Assembly: GCA_026413225.1 (NCBI GenBank)
Contig: CM048553.1
Location: 129,832,190 to 129,896,189, forward strand
Direction of reading: 5' to 3'
Source of the DNA: Otis tarda
Taxonomy: Eukaryota > Chordata > Aves > Otidiformes > Otididae
DNA length: 64,000 bases
The number at the start of each line of letters is the position of its first letter. Within the stretch, counting starts at the first letter, position 1. Below, in pieces: positions 42,201-57,200 of the stretch. The notes below the pieces were generated by a model, which saw only the letters and a program-made list of their open reading frames with translations, was not told the DNA's origin and searched no databases. The position numbers and the translations under genes are program-made.

Positions 42201-45200
42201 TGCATAGATAAGGGTAAGTTAGTTTTCTGAACACATAAAATAATGTTGTGTAAACAGCACTAGCGTATTTGCCTTGTACAGATAATATAATGGCTGTTGT
42301 GTACCATTGAGAGCAATGATCTCTGTGCCTACTGCACTCTTTGCCTTCTCTGGAAATCAGTTGTACTAGCGCTGTTTGAATGTGGAAAACCAGGCCAGAG
42401 CCATGTTTCAGCTTGTGGGAAACAAGCATAGTTTCCACAGGCAGGCAAAGGAAGGACCTATTCTCTCTGTCTTTGAAAATTCACTCTCAAGAAAGTGAGT
42501 AGTTTGCTGCTGCTTGGTTATAATGCTTGCGCAAGTAGAATCTTTGAAAATTGTAGGAGCTGCTGTTTTAGTCACTGTATTAGCTGGGGTTTTTTTTTTG
42601 TCATTTTAGCTTTTGTTGACTTATGAAGCAAAAGTTTACCTGCTAAGACTATTTTTTCTGCAGAACCTTTTTTTGGGAACGTGAGAAGTATGAAGCAGGA
42701 ACACCTTCTGTTTTTGAAAAACCTCTGATCTCCATGCGTTGTAAAAATGTTACTTCTCACTCATTGAGTTACTTCATAAGCAGTTGGAGTCTTCTAGGGT
42801 CTTACTGTTTCCTCAACAAACTTTGAAGCTAAATTTCCATTCAACTAAAATATCTTTATTTTTCCGTTTCCACTAAGTAAGGCTGTTGTGTGAAAAGGGA
42901 AGCTTTCCTTCTAATCTTGTTTCTCTTGTGAGATACTCGGTTATGGCATAATCACTTTCCTATTTATAAAGTAATTGATTCAAAACAACGGCTTAGCGAC
43001 TGAGTTCTGGAGGATGAGTAAAGTGACTCAGCTTTCATCCGCATACAAGTATTATAGTAATTGCAGTGCTATAGAGGCACTGACCTTAAGGTACTTATAA
43101 AATGTAAGACATTCTTTTTCTGGTTAGCCGCTTCTTGAAAAGTCTCTTACCTAAATTCTAAAGCATGAATGATGACTTCATATTTTCCGTATGTAGTTCT
43201 GACAGTACTGTTCTCTAGTAATTTTTTGGAAATACTCAGACTAAAATTCCAAGTTTTGCTAAATATTCCAGAGGATGACTAAGCTTATGGCAAGCTGGAT
43301 AAAAATGTGTATTTAAAAGTTGGATTGTGTTCTTGTTCACTGAACAGAATATTCTGAGCTCTTATCTAATAGTTGTTCTAAAATGAATTTGTTATGTGGA
43401 TTTTTCACTGAGTCATAGGGGCATGTTTTCATTTTTGTCAAGATTATCAAATAGCTGGCAATAAATAACTGCTCTCCAAATGGTTAGACATTTGCTGCAA
43501 ACTTGTGCTAATGAAGGTGAGGGACTAATGTGTTTGTTACACTAATGTCAACATAGCTCTGAAACACTACAAATCCTTTGACGCGGCCATTTGTCAGTGT
43601 ATAAACAAAGTAGAATTTCTAGTCACTTGACTTCAACAGGTCTTAAACCAGCTGTTGTGGAAGGGAGTAGCCAAGTGTTAACTTCTTATATCACTTGACC
43701 AGCAAACTCTAAAGTAAATTCAAATTCAACATTTGAATAAATGCAAGTTAGGTCTTCTTTATTGGCAGATCTGCCTGTGGAAGAATATGAAGTTGGTGGT
43801 GCTACCTACTGGGATTGTAAATTAAGTTCCTGAATCTGCAGGAATGTAACTGGGCTGTCACAGCCGTGTTGGAGCTCTACGTTAGTCTTGGGTGTATGGA
43901 AGGCTCAAATGCTGACCTGGTAGATCTGAGTAGAAGAATTCATTTTCTTTAAAATGTGTGTTACATTGCTGCTGCCAACCGTGTAATACTTGTTTTAAAT
44001 TGAATAGTAATTGTGGTTTGCTAGCTATGATAATCTGAGAGTATAATGAGATTAATATTTGTAGAGAATAATTATCAACTTGTCTAATAAGATGCCTTTG
44101 GGTGGAAGGGAAGAGGTCAGCTTTTGAGCATGAGTATGTTGAAAGCTTCAGTTCTCTTGCTTGGTTATTCCTTAAATTTGTGCTGGCTGGAGAAGTCTGC
44201 ACATATACATTTGTTCCCAAGTTCCACTTCAGTCTAGAAGTGGAACTATGTTGCTTATTTTGCAGTGTAAGGCAGACTAAACACATAGCTAGGCCTCCCA
44301 CATCCCTCTTACCATGCCATCTTACCTACTACTAATCCTTCTCAGCTTTTAGATTAATTTGGCATTTGAAATCCACAAAAAAAAATCATTGACAACTTAC
44401 GTTCTGCACTTCTACACTGCTTAAGCAGAGATACTATCTTTCTCCCTGTTCACTGTTCACAGGTGTTGAGAATCTAATATTCTAAACTCTGTCCAAGCCT
44501 TAAAAGCCATTAAAATTCAAAGCAGACAGAATTGTCTATGAGGGCTCAGAATACCCTTAAGAAGCTGGCAAGAGAGTGTAGTTACTGGAGAGCATCTAGT
44601 AGCCCAGGAGGCCTCGTTAGTTTTTGAAGACAGTATGGTATGTATGTGTTCTGAATTCAGCTGAAAATATGTTAATTCCACAAGAAATTCATCTAGGTGC
44701 TCTGCACTGCTTCATTAGACCCTCTCTCCAGCTGAAAGGACTTGAGACCAAAGGAGAAGGAGAAATGGAAGTAGAACAGACACTGTTTCAGATAGCAGGA
44801 TAATTTATTACAGGCAAGAGCCCCCGTAGGGGAGATACGGGAGAGAGATGGCAGGGGAATCAGCATCCTTTCGAGTTAGTTAAGATTCTGTGTTGATAAA
44901 CTTGCAGTTAACATAGAGACAAAGAGTGAAAGGTCTCTGCTGGCTTGTGAACTTCTTCCTCTGTGAGAGGAAGAGGAATGGGCTGTTGAGCAGGGAGTTC
45001 GTATACTTGACTTAAGTGGAGAATCACAGAATGGTTGAGGTGGGAAGGGACCTCTGGAGGCCATCAGGTCCAACCCTCCTGCTCTAGCAGGGCTACATAG
45101 AGCTGGTGGTCCAGGTCCATGTCCAGGCGGCTTTTGAATATCTCCAAGGGTGGAGATTTCCACAGCCTCTCCGGGCAACCTGTGAGAAGGTGCTTCATTA

Positions 45201-48200
45201 TTAATAGCCATATGAAATCAAAGATTTGCAAAAACTGGAGGGAAGAGGTCTAAATATGCAATCAGTGATTTAAACAATAATATATACTGCTGCGTCTATA
45301 TGAAGTGGTTATACATCAACAAAGTGGTATCTGCAGGTACAGGTGCAAGTAGACAAGTTGGTGTGCATGTATGGTAGTATGCCATTAAAGGCAGCTAGAT
45401 ATTTCCACAGAAATAATTGGTGGCATATAGTCATTAGCGAGATCAGACACTTTACAGGACAGGCCTGGCATCTGAAGGTGGAAATAAATTTAAAAGCATG
45501 TAAATCTAAAATCTCTTTCCTTTTAGGAAGCAAGTTCTCAGGAGCAGAAAGATGAAGGCTGCATACCAGTAACATAAAGGCTCTAACTTCCGCTTGCTAG
45601 TATGGAGATAATAAGGGTAGTTCAGCTTGAACACTTGAACTTTTTCATGTCCAGAAAGCATATAAAATAGTGGTCTCTAAACAGGAATGAAATGTTCTTA
45701 AGGAGAAATCAGGGCCACCTTTGGCTGTTATATGTTATACCCTGCCCTCAGTAAAGGTGCACTCAAAATCTAGAGTGATGCAATGGTGGGGAATGCAGAA
45801 AAGCTTTATGTAAGGCAACTGGGAGTTTGATAAGCAGCAGACCACGATAAACCTTTAGGTAATGATACTTTTTCCATCTTGACTCTCAAGAAGAAAGTTT
45901 CTGAAGCAGGAATTGTATTATTTAGGTAGCGTTCTTGAGTACTTAACCTACACTTCAGACGAGAGGGAGAACAAAGCTGTTTTCTACTCCAGCCTTAGTT
46001 GCCTGTTTCGGTGTAAGATCACAGGAAATGAAGCCCTTAAAAGAAAGCAGAGGGTGAGACAATGTAGTGACATGATAAGGCAACAGTAACAAAAGTTTCT
46101 GTTGCAATGTCCTTCCCTAAGCACTTTTCACATCCCTCTCTCTGTAGACACAACCCTTTTCCAGCTAAGCCATGCTAACAAACTATACAAAAGGCAATTT
46201 AGCTGGGCAGTGTTCGGTCGCCCTAGGCATGGCATAATTAGTTCTAGTAGTAAAGAGTGGAAATCAATGATTAATGTTTGAACGATAACTAGTGGTATTA
46301 GTTTCCTGCGTTTTTTTTTTTTTTAAATACCATTACTTATCTTATCTTTACTGTCTACCCATAGTAAACAGCTTTGTGGCACTAAGTTCTGATTAAGGAA
46401 ACTACTTAATTCAGTTTCAACTTTGTTCTGATATACTCAACGTGAGTTGACTCCATGCAAGAGGCACCACTATAATAACTGAACCGTTCACAGGAAACAG
46501 TGGTAACTATTGGTGCTGAAAATTGAATAAATTTTGTAACTGTACCCTAAACACTACAAATGTTAAACAAGGTAGTAATGTAAATACTGTAGCATACTTA
46601 CTCTTTAGCAAATGGCATGACAGATGTTTGTTACTGCTAACAAACCCGGTTACAAACTTCAGTATATAAGGTTTAACCTAGTTTTGTACAACTTTGATGC
46701 TTCTCAGCTGGTTAAGTATGTCACTTGAGAAGCAGGGGACTTTACGTGTATGGATCAGTCATGAAGGTGGAGAAAACAGGAACATTAATTACTAACATGA
46801 ATTAATGAATTAAAAACCAAACAAGTGATTCAAGTAATAGCTTATGTTTTTCCTAAGCTAAGACTTCATGTACTTCAAAGCAGTATTTCATGCAGAGTTG
46901 GAGAGAGGAAAAAAGATGCTTATTTCTCTGTAAATCAAACACAGTTTTAAATTAACTGATGTTACTTTTCATTGTGACTTAATTCTTCAGATTTTTTACT
47001 TTATTTTGTTACCTTCACCTCTTTGCCTGGGTAGATCTTATCTGTAGTTTCACTCTGTCTGCAAATGTGAGATATCCAAAGTGTGTGTGGCTTGGTTCCT
47101 TGTTACTTCTCGTCATTATAGACTCCTGTTTAAGTCTATCTTATTCTTTCATGAGCTTCTGGTTGCAAGGCAACTGTAACATTATTACTGTGCATGTATG
47201 TTAAGCATTAACCACTGTTGCAGTTCAATATTAAAGGAATCCCCATGGCCCCAAAACAGTGGGTTTTTATGTGAAGGACAAATAAAGCTTTAGTGAGAAA
47301 TTGAAGGTTGTGTTGCCTGCCAGGAGCTGAATAACTAAGGGACTCCTTTTGAAATGAAATATTGGAAGGTCTAGCTTTTTTGTTTTGAACGTAGGGCCTG
47401 TTCAAGGCACACTTGAGGGCAATCCTTGAATAGTTTCCTGCCATGCTTTTAATACAGCTGTCTATGGAAGCTTAGTTTGAGGATGTCACGTGAATTTCCT
47501 GATCCTTTTTGCTCTGAAAGGATCTGGGTAGATCCATCAACAATCTAGAGAAATCTGTGACTTTCTTTTTTAGTTCATTACTTTAGGAAGACTGGGTAAT
47601 TCTGGCCTATTTTTCATTATAATTTCTTGAGAACAGAAACTGAAAAATAGAACTAATTTCCACAACTATTTAAATATTTACCTAGACAGTGGCTAATTAT
47701 CCAGAAGGGCCCCAGCACTTCTTGAAGACAGTCAGCAGAGACGTCTGAGCTCCTCTAAGGCACAGCTTTGGTCCCTTATGTTAGGAAGGTCAACAGTAGT
47801 TGCAGACTTGTGTCTACCTTCTGTATTTAGCCTGTTACTGGCAGAGCCATGTCCTTTGTACTGTGCGGTCTCTCTAGTGTTCAACTCAGTACTTGGTATT
47901 TTCATGTAGTCTTAACACAGTTACTAGTATTACTCTAACCTTTCAGAGATGCTTGTATAGTGGAAATTAAGAAAGATGTGGAGATAATATGGGAAAAATA
48001 ATTGAGATGATAGTGCAAATGACAAGTAATTACTCTCAGTTCTCATTGGAACCAAATAAGGAGCTAAAAGGAAAATAAATGGTTAAATCAAGGCTTGTAA
48101 CTGCATGCTGTGGTGCATGAGAAGGCATTTTTGATATTATAGCCTCTAACTTGACTAAATTCTCCTTTGAGAGTTACACAGTTCTAGGGTATACTTTCAA

Positions 48201-51200
48201 GGCCTCTTCTGAAATGATTTGGCGATGGCTTTCACTATAATCCTGTAAGTGAAGTTTTACCCTGTGTTTATAAAATGCATTTAAAGTGGTTATCTTCTGA
48301 AATAAGCTGGGTTGTATGGCTGTAGCTGAAAATAACTTCAATCAATTTACTGATAAGCTTGCCGTGGGGTTTTTCTGCCTTTCAGGCACCTCTCTTTCCT
48401 TTTTAACATACAGTAGTGCATTAGTGCTATACTACCCAGTTTGGACAAATCTACTTTGAGGCAAGGCTGCCACAGCCTGTCTGCAGAAGAGTTAGAGGTG
48501 CTGTTTTGGCAGACCTTTGTGCATTGCTTCTTGGTTACTGGAATGGAAAGAGAAATTGAGGCACGCGTAAATCTCTGGATTTCGTTCCGTGGTGGAGTCA
48601 GCAGCCACATGCTGTCCTGTGCGGGAGCAGGGAGCCTGCAGTGTGTCCTGCTGTGGTCTGTGAAGAAGAATGGGAAGAAAAGAAGACTGAACATTCATGC
48701 TGAGGGGGAGAGGGGGCATAACGTGTATTTTAGACAAAAACTTTGAACAACATTTTCTTGTCACCGACTCCATTGCTCCATAATAGTAGTTATAGGATTG
48801 GCTAACACACATGGCAGCAGTCTTTTACAATCTCTGGGTGCTTAGTTCCCAGAGTCATCTGGATGAGTCCTTTTGCTTCTTGAGCATGGCTGAATAGTGT
48901 TTAACATGAAGACGAAACAGAACATTTGCCCAAATTTTGCACTCGTTTGCACTGTTATACAGCTGTCCTGGCAGTCAGGGATAGCTGTGGCTTGGGAGGA
49001 AATATCTTCTCTGTTATACCAGTACACCACTGTTGTGGATAACGCTAGTCATGTCAAAACTTGCGTGTTTTCATCGGCCCCAGAAAAATAATCATACTCC
49101 ATCCTCCTTACCTGAAGGGGCTGTGTGGAAAATGGGCATAAAGAAATTTCTGCCTTAAAGCAAAGCAGCTTGTTTATGCCATCAAAATAGTTTAAAAGGG
49201 CTGTTGAACATTGATGGAAGGCAAAAGTATGAAAAAAATACTGTATTGAAAAAATTGAAACTTAAAGGACCTTACTTGTTGGTACCTGCGTTATTTCTTT
49301 GATATAAAGACAACTCTCTAAATATGAGGTAGCACATACTTTTCCACTTCAGTGTGCTTTCTGCATTCAGCATCCATTGTCTTGAGCTGCATACAGCTAA
49401 CATTGTTTTCTGTGGATGCTTTTTTCTACTTTAAGAATAATTAATCCAAAATTTAATTAAAAAAATCACTTTCCCAAACACAGTATTTCTTCATATTCTC
49501 ATTTGCTGTATTTAGACTAATTTGTCTTGACATTGCAGCTGTGCTGTTCTTTGTGTTGCACAATCTTTTGAGTTTTGTTTCATTAAGAATGGAACTAAAG
49601 AATTTGGGGAAGGGGAGGGAAGAAGTGCTAGACTGTTAGAAGTTAATTTGCCGTAAACCAGAATGTTGAGAACAGATTATGAAAGCTATGAAGTGCTTGT
49701 TCAGTTTCACACTTGTGAAAAATAAGTCATTAAAGCTGTGTACACATGAAATAGATGTTTGGTTACAGCTGCTGGGAATAGTTTGTTCTTACTGGTATAT
49801 TCAGAAGCATAGAAGAAAAACCTTAGATGATTAGGAATTGATCTCTAGGGTCCAGAAAACTTAAAGATTAAACTAGCTTGAAAAATTATCTCTACTCCCT
49901 GTTCAGAACAGCTTCATATGTTCTATCTATCCTACCTAGTTGCTGTACCTAAACTATACTGCATATTAGAAAACATGTTTGTACCATGATTTTTGAGTTT
50001 TAAATTTTTTTTCTAAAAAAAAAAAGAAAAAAAGAAAGGAAGAAAAAGCTAATTCTGAGTGAAGAGGATTCTTAACTTAAATTTCTTGATGTTGAACACT
50101 GCAGGACTTCTCTGATTCCTCACCCTATTCAACCCAACACAATTCCTTTCATTCACTATATTCTACTTAGTGGTTTCTCCTCAGTGTTTAAAAGTGTGTT
50201 ATGTTTTTCATTAATAAAAAACTCAGCTCTGACTTTAGGTACTTAAATGTTTTGGTTAAATGTCTTCCTCTGCAGCTGTGAGAGGTAAAACTGAAACCTA
50301 AAGGATCAAACCAGAAGGCAGATAGTTTGATTAAATCACTTGAGTTGATTTGAATTATTTTGGGGGCCTGGTTCATGACCTCTAATGTCATGGACAATAC
50401 CACATGTCTTGCTTGGTATCTTCTAATACTTTTTTTTTTTATGGAGGATTAGCGTGACCATGCATCACCTCGGAAAGACTAATGTGGCCTGTGCTACCTG
50501 TTCAGATAAACTCCAGATGGGAAGGCCACCCAGAAGGCATCTTGCCCCTGAACCAGTTAAACTCTTAACTAGTTTCTGAGCAACACAACAAGCACGCAGA
50601 AGACTTCAGGTCTGGTAGGCAGATGTAGCTGAAGCGAAAAGAAACTAGAAACAAGAAACTATGTTGATCTGGTTTGTGTAACAAGCAGAAAAACTGGGGA
50701 CCAGAGTATGGAGGAAGCTGCTTTGATCAAGGAAGTGGGCTGTGCCAGAAGCTCAGTAAGAACACTGATTTATTTGGGGATTGCTTATATCACGAAAGAG
50801 AATAACTTCACTTTGGGATTGTTTTTCCCAGCAAGAGAAGGCTGGGAGGAGCAGTGGGCAAGCCTTTACTCGGAGACTGGAAATGCTTCCCCCCATAGGG
50901 TGTGTCTGCCTCTAACAGTGCTTGTTTTCAAGTACTGACTCCCAGCTGTAGCAGATGGCTGGAGGATGGCAGAAACCGAGATTACTTTCTCTGTCATCCA
51001 TTTAGCTGAGATGTTGATACTTGACTGCTAAGTTTTGTCCATGTGATAGTTGTGCTATCTTTATAGACTGCCTCAACTTCAGATTTTAAATGGATTTGTG
51101 GGATAATGTCCCGTGACAAAGTACAGGGATCTGCTATGAACAAGCTGTTTCAGAACACTGAGGTCTCACGCAAAGACTTCCATGAATTGCTAATTGTCTG

Positions 51201-54200
51201 CAGAGCAGAGTAGCTGTGTGGCCGTAAATGGCCTTTTAAGAGGTGACTTACATGAGGTGACTGCAGTTCTGCTGCTGGGAGTTGTTTGGTCTGCACTTGA
51301 ATTGCTGAAGACATCACCCAAAAGTGTACTTAATAGGGTTTATTTGTCATGTGACAATTTCCTCTTGAGTGGAAAAGCTTACTTTAGCTACAAGTTCTGA
51401 AAACTCAGTCTTTGTAATCTTTATGCTTTGAAAGAGTGTCACATGGTCAAGATTGGGCTTTCTGAAGTTTACTGCTCTGCAGTTGCTCTGGTTATTTCCC
51501 ATGTCTATATATATACTTGTGAAAATTCTCCTCTTTTTCAGCCATAGATAAATATAGACATTTATGGACACCTAGTTATAGTTCATCATACTCAAAACAA
51601 AACAATATTACAGTAAAGCTGATATAAAAGCCAGTCCAGCTAAGCTTGGTGCTCTTGCCTGTTGTTTATCTCTTGGAAGAAAACACTGATTCATGCCTTG
51701 AAAGTAGTAGGAAAAAAAAATTATTACTGGTTCTTACCATTCTTTCTCTCCCCCAAGACAAACTCCAAGGCGAATGCCTCTTCATTTCTTTAGTTGCTGT
51801 GGTTTTCAGCCAGAGCTTCAGTCTGCATTATCAAGCTTTCTGGCAATGTGAGGTGGCAATCAGTCATTCTGATGTGATGTGGACAGATAACTGAGATGTA
51901 AGTGGAAACTGCTGATGGAGCTGACTAATGCTCCAGAGGGGAGTAAATTGTTAGCAGGACTGAGTTGGGAGCGTGGATCTCTTGCAGGGATGGTGTGGGG
52001 GATCAGAGCTAACATACGCACCATCAGTGTTGGGGTGTGTAAGGCAGGCTGCAGATAAACAATACACTGTAAAACTTCAGTGCCATCCAAGTGAAGCCTC
52101 TTACCTTTTCAGGCGGCGCTGCCCTGTGATGACTGGGCTTGGTTGCTATGCAACATGGGAAGAGAGGCTGAAACTTTGTGTGCCTGGCACAGATTAGTTC
52201 AACAGAGAACTAAATTCTTGTCCAAGGCTCTATATAAGAGGTTTAGAGATCCCTGCCATGAGGAAAGAAGCAAATGCAAGGCAGCTTGCTCTCAGATTAT
52301 TTTTTATAATTAGCTTTGTTATGCAGTTATGACAGAATCTAGGAGTTGTATGAATCAAGAGTAGAAAAGGCAAGGAGTCAGGAGGTCTGTTAATCTTCTA
52401 TCATCTGCCAGCTGTCCAGTGAAAACACTCTTTTGTGTGGTGTTAGGAGGTCTGGATTAGTCATTTAACACCTGCAGGCAAAAATGTTGTACAAGAACAT
52501 GTGAAAATCATTAGAGCAAAACTGTCCTGACGTCTGTGATTGGAAAATGCAGACAGCATAAGAATGGAATTAGATGGATTCAGCTGTAGCTTGCACATCT
52601 TTTTAAGAATGCAGCTGACACGACTCAGACCAACAATTAAGCAAGTAGCAAATACTTAAGAGGCATTGCATGCTCTGAGTTTGTATCCAGATTACATGGG
52701 AAGACCAGGTTTCTGGGACGATTCAGCATTCGTGGTATTGACTGAATTAGAACAGAATAATAGCTTTGTCATGAACAGATTTATATATTAACTAGGCATG
52801 TTTGATTAAAAAGGATTGTCTGAAGTTCTTTGGCAATTTAAAAGTGATCTCATATAGTACACTGACAACCTAGAAGCTGAAGTAAATCATAACTACACAT
52901 ACCATTTTACTATTTCATTGATTTTTTTTTAGCATATATGGTGCTCTGCTTAATACTTATTTAAAAAGGGAAAGTGTTGAGTCAGCTTCAGAAAACAGAT
53001 TTGACAAAGGAAGCAAAGCATAAAAAATGGATGTGAAAATCAAAGTTTCATCTTGAGACTTGCTTTTGTTCTATTTTATTTGTTTTATTTTGAAACTTAA
53101 AGTAAAGAATTGATAATAGAAATTTATATCTTGTCTTTTTAGTTAGAGCAATGCTTATGGATGCTAATAAAGAAGGAAAGTAATTTAGACTAGTTTACAG
53201 TACTTTATATGTAAAAAGTAACATCAGCAAAAGTTCTACCTCCAGCATTTCTTTTAATGTTAAATGCTCAACATGATAAGTTACTTGGATAAAACCAACC
53301 ATATCTAACTTCCAAAACATGCTGTCAATAATTAGAACTGATAATCGTCACTGGTCTTAACACAGATGTGCCTGGATGGCATAATTAAACACTTTGCATT
53401 CCTTTTTCTGTCTTAAAAAAAAATGTGACTTCCATTTTAGGGTCAAATTATCTCCTTCTGATAACTAGTCTCTTGCAGAAAAATAAACATGTCTGAGCTC
53501 AATTGATCCTTTAACCTTAGGATTTCTGGAGATATAGTCCTTGCTGCCTTGCTGTCTGAATTCACAAACAAGCTGTAGATTTTCTGTTGGCGTTTTTGAC
53601 GAACTCAGAAGTTCAAAACCTGTACGGTGATCTTACTTCTAAATTCTTGATAATAAGCTGAGATAGAGGTTTTGAACACGTATCACTAATGTAGTATGTT
53701 CATGGTATTTGTTTTTTTTTTGGTGTTGGTTTTTTTTTTCTTTGTAGACCACTAAAGCATTCCTTCCCAAGATGCTGGAAATGAATCACGGACACATTGT
53801 GACAGTTGCAAGTTCCTTGGGGTTGTTCAGTACTGCTGGAGTAGAGGTTTGTTATAATTAAGAATAAATTTGGCACTTCTTGCTTAGGATAAGCTTTTTT
53901 TCTATTATCAGCTACAGGAAACAAAGTCAAATCTTCAAAGATAGTTGGAAGCTATGGTGCTGAGTACCATATCAACACATGACTCCCTGTGAATGGGATT
54001 TGCAGGACTCAGCCATCATATTCACCTACTTTGCAGGTGGACTTGCCACTTAGAGTGAGAGCCTAGGATGGTTAAGTATTTCAGAATGCTAAATGATCTT
54101 TGAATTACCTGGAAAATTTAGGAACCTTAAACGTGCCCGCGTACCTTACTCCTGTCAAGATCTTCAGTGCTGAGCCTGAAGCCAAAGGCAGGGATTTTCA

Positions 54201-57200
54201 AAAGTATTGTTTTCTGTTTCCTGTTTCTGTGAGGAAATGGCTGCCAGCCTTCCTTCCAGAGTGTGTGTCTCACCTGCTTTACTAGGCTCCCAGTTATAGG
54301 CATTAGGTTGCCTAGTTGCTAGTAGCTGTTTCAGAGCACATCCGTTTGTGAGACTTATTTGGTACATAAAACTAGGTAAGGATTAGGGCCTATTATCTTG
54401 CTTGTGGGGTCATTAGCACAAACACAAGTGTGAACAAAAAGCATTCAATTAGGGAAAATGAATTAATGTGTCTAATGGAATAATGTTTATATTACCCCAT
54501 AAGCACAGGCTTCTCTGCATATAGGTAAGGCTCAATCCAGGACCTTAAGCTGCAGTGTTTCATAACAGAAATGAACAAAGCTAGTGTAACTTAAGGCTTT
54601 TTAGAATATTTACTGTCTTGAGAAAACTACAAAGAATTTCTCAGACTGTGGGTGTGACCACCAGCAGAGGTGAACACATCCAACAGAAAACTCGAATGCT
54701 ACTGCTGTCTATTATTTTTTAATGTACCTGAACTTAGTATTTTTATGAGAGATACAAGCTATATCCTCTTAAGAAAAGTAAATAATATATTCAAATTTCC
54801 GTTATATCTTCTGTTGAAACTAACCTTAAAAAGAAAACATTTACGATTTTTACACCTATGCCCTGCCAACTCTCCAAGCATTTTCAAATCTGACCCAAGG
54901 TAGTATTAGATATCTCAGTCCTTTGTTGTAACATTTAATATTAAGGAAACTGGTAATTGGAGTAACTTGCCTTGTGGGCCTGCCCGATTCAAAGACTTGA
55001 ATACAAGGTGATATCCTCCTACATTCAGATTTCCTGCTTTCATGATTCTGTGCTAATTGCCTCAAAAGTAAAGTGATAAATGAGTTCATGTGATGCTCTA
55101 TTCAGTAAGTGTCTTTTGTTATTGCTTTGAAAATCTGTGCAGAATCACTTCAGATATGCTTGGCTTTGAACATGATTCATATCTGTCCCGTTTAAGTTGC
55201 CTTTTTTTTTGCCTTGTTCATTGCCAACACAGGATTATTGCGCCAGCAAATTTGGAGCTGTAGGTTTCCATGAGTCTTTGAGCCATGAATTGAAGGCTGC
55301 TGAAAAGGACGGAATCAAAACAACTTTAGTCTGCCCTTATCTTGTAGATACAGGAATGTTCAGAGGGTGTAGGATCAGGTGAGTAAAATTCTTCTTCTGC
55401 CCTGTATTTATGGTGTCATAAAAGTACTTGAAGGTACCTAAACTGCTATCATAAAAATATTGAAATAAGTATTATCTCTGTTTTAATATAAGTTAGTGTG
55501 ATCTGTAATCCTGACTCAAAAAAAGGGATTTTCTGAATGCGGTGAGTATCTTCTGTCCTTTTGTACTTAGTCAATATGAGTTTTGAGCTATAGTCTTTTT
55601 AACTGAACAGTGACTATAAAAAAACCAGAAGTCTATCCCTGCTTAGGCATTCCAAATAAAATGAGTTAATCAACTTTTCACTGAGGTCTGCAGTCCTTTG
55701 TGTATCTTATTGATCTGTCTTAAATATTTCAGAAAAGAAATTGAGCCTTTCCTTCCACCCTTAAAACCAGAGTACTGTGTGAAGCAGGCTATGAGAGCTA
55801 TCCTCACAGACCAGCCAATGATCTGCACACCTCGCCTCATGTATATGGTCACCTTCATGAAAAGGTAAGAGCTGTTCTTTTGCAGTACGATCTGCAGAAT
55901 ACTAGTAAAATAAATGAGCGTATAAATGGATATAAACACTTTCCCACGCACATGGGCCATAGGTGCTGTTTTATTAGCAATTCAGAAGTCTCATTCTTGG
56001 CTTGCATGAGTGTAGATTGCTTGCTTGGGAAGTTCCATAAAACTGAGATCCAGTGTATTATGTATCCTTGTTTTGTCCTTCTAATATCTTCCATTCTTCT
56101 TAGATTCCTGTTTTCTTTACAGCAGGCTTTTCTTTCCATTGTTTGGGTTCCTCTTTAGGAATGGGGCATGAGACAGCTTCCAGCAAAGGAACCTCTAGCT
56201 GTTTGTCTCCAGAACCAGTGTGTAGGAGGCCCTTCCTGAAGATTCTCTAGGACTTGCACAGATATGGTAGATAAAGTGAAAATCTGCACCTTCAGAACCA
56301 GTTTTCAGAGCCTAAGTTTGGAGGAAAGACTATTTAAAGGAATTACCTCCTTTGATCCTGTCTTTTGCACCACAGATTTTGGTCGGAAACTCTGTTTAAT
56401 CTGTAACCAGGCTGACATTTCAATGATGCAGGGTAATACAGCATTTGGCTCAATTCCACTGATGCAACATCACTTGCATTCTGGTTTATAGAGAACAGCT
56501 TCACAGATGTTTGTGGTTTTTTTTTTTTTTAAAAAAAAATCTGTAGTGTGTAGGAGGAACCTTTAAAATATAGCATTGTCTTTTTTTCCCTCTGCAAGGG
56601 ATGGTTGAAACTGAGAACCGTGGTAATTTTTGTTCCACTTGCAAGGCAGTGAATCTCCTCTGCCTCAAGTCTCTTGTGGTGGACAGGATCACCAAAGACT
56701 AGAGGAGCCTTCAACACTCACCTGTTTCCTGGAAGAGAGTGTGTGTGTGTCTTTTCTACCAACAAATCAAGGCCACTGTCAGCATCTTTAAGAACTAGCT
56801 TCTTCAACCAGAAGCTCAGAGGGTGCTTCAGTGCTCTCTGCACAAGCAGTGCCTTATGCAGTAACAGTCACATCAAAGGCTCTTTGGGTTGTCCTGTGTT
56901 CAACACTTTAGCTTCCAAGAGGGAGATCAAAGCTTCTGTGTAATCCATGCCCCAGGCAGCAGCACTCAGATCAAAGGCCCTCCAGTGGCTACTGGACAAG
57001 CATACTACTGGCAACGAGGACGCCTGTACCAGTGACATCTACTTCTCAGTGTGTCAGTGGTCATTGCTCCTGACGGCTAGATTCTGTACATCGCTTTCCA
57101 TGGAATGAGTGTCTGCCACTGTTTCCAGGGGCTGAGGAAATCCTGTCTTAGTCCTTCACTAGAGCCCCTGAGTACTATACCTGAAATAAAAGTCGTATTT

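Larger units (their letters stand above)
33975..53747 (+). other. RDH10: RDH10 intron 2 (19.8 kb)
   Basis: Mostly AT-rich unique DNA. It contains a perfect 24-base palindrome (37,739-37,762), a T14-G15 homopolymer junction (40,928-40,956), one minus-oriented CR1 fragment (45,022-45,190) and short open frames with no recognised domain. A large early intron in a developmental gene is a likely enhancer host, but no element can be proven here. Confidence 0.8.

Noticed and set aside
48347..48812. Three overlapping frames of 100-115 codons in RDH10 intron 2
   Set aside because: They lie on both strands over the same DNA, have no domain resemblance and no flanking splice sites; best explained as chance in a GC-richer patch.
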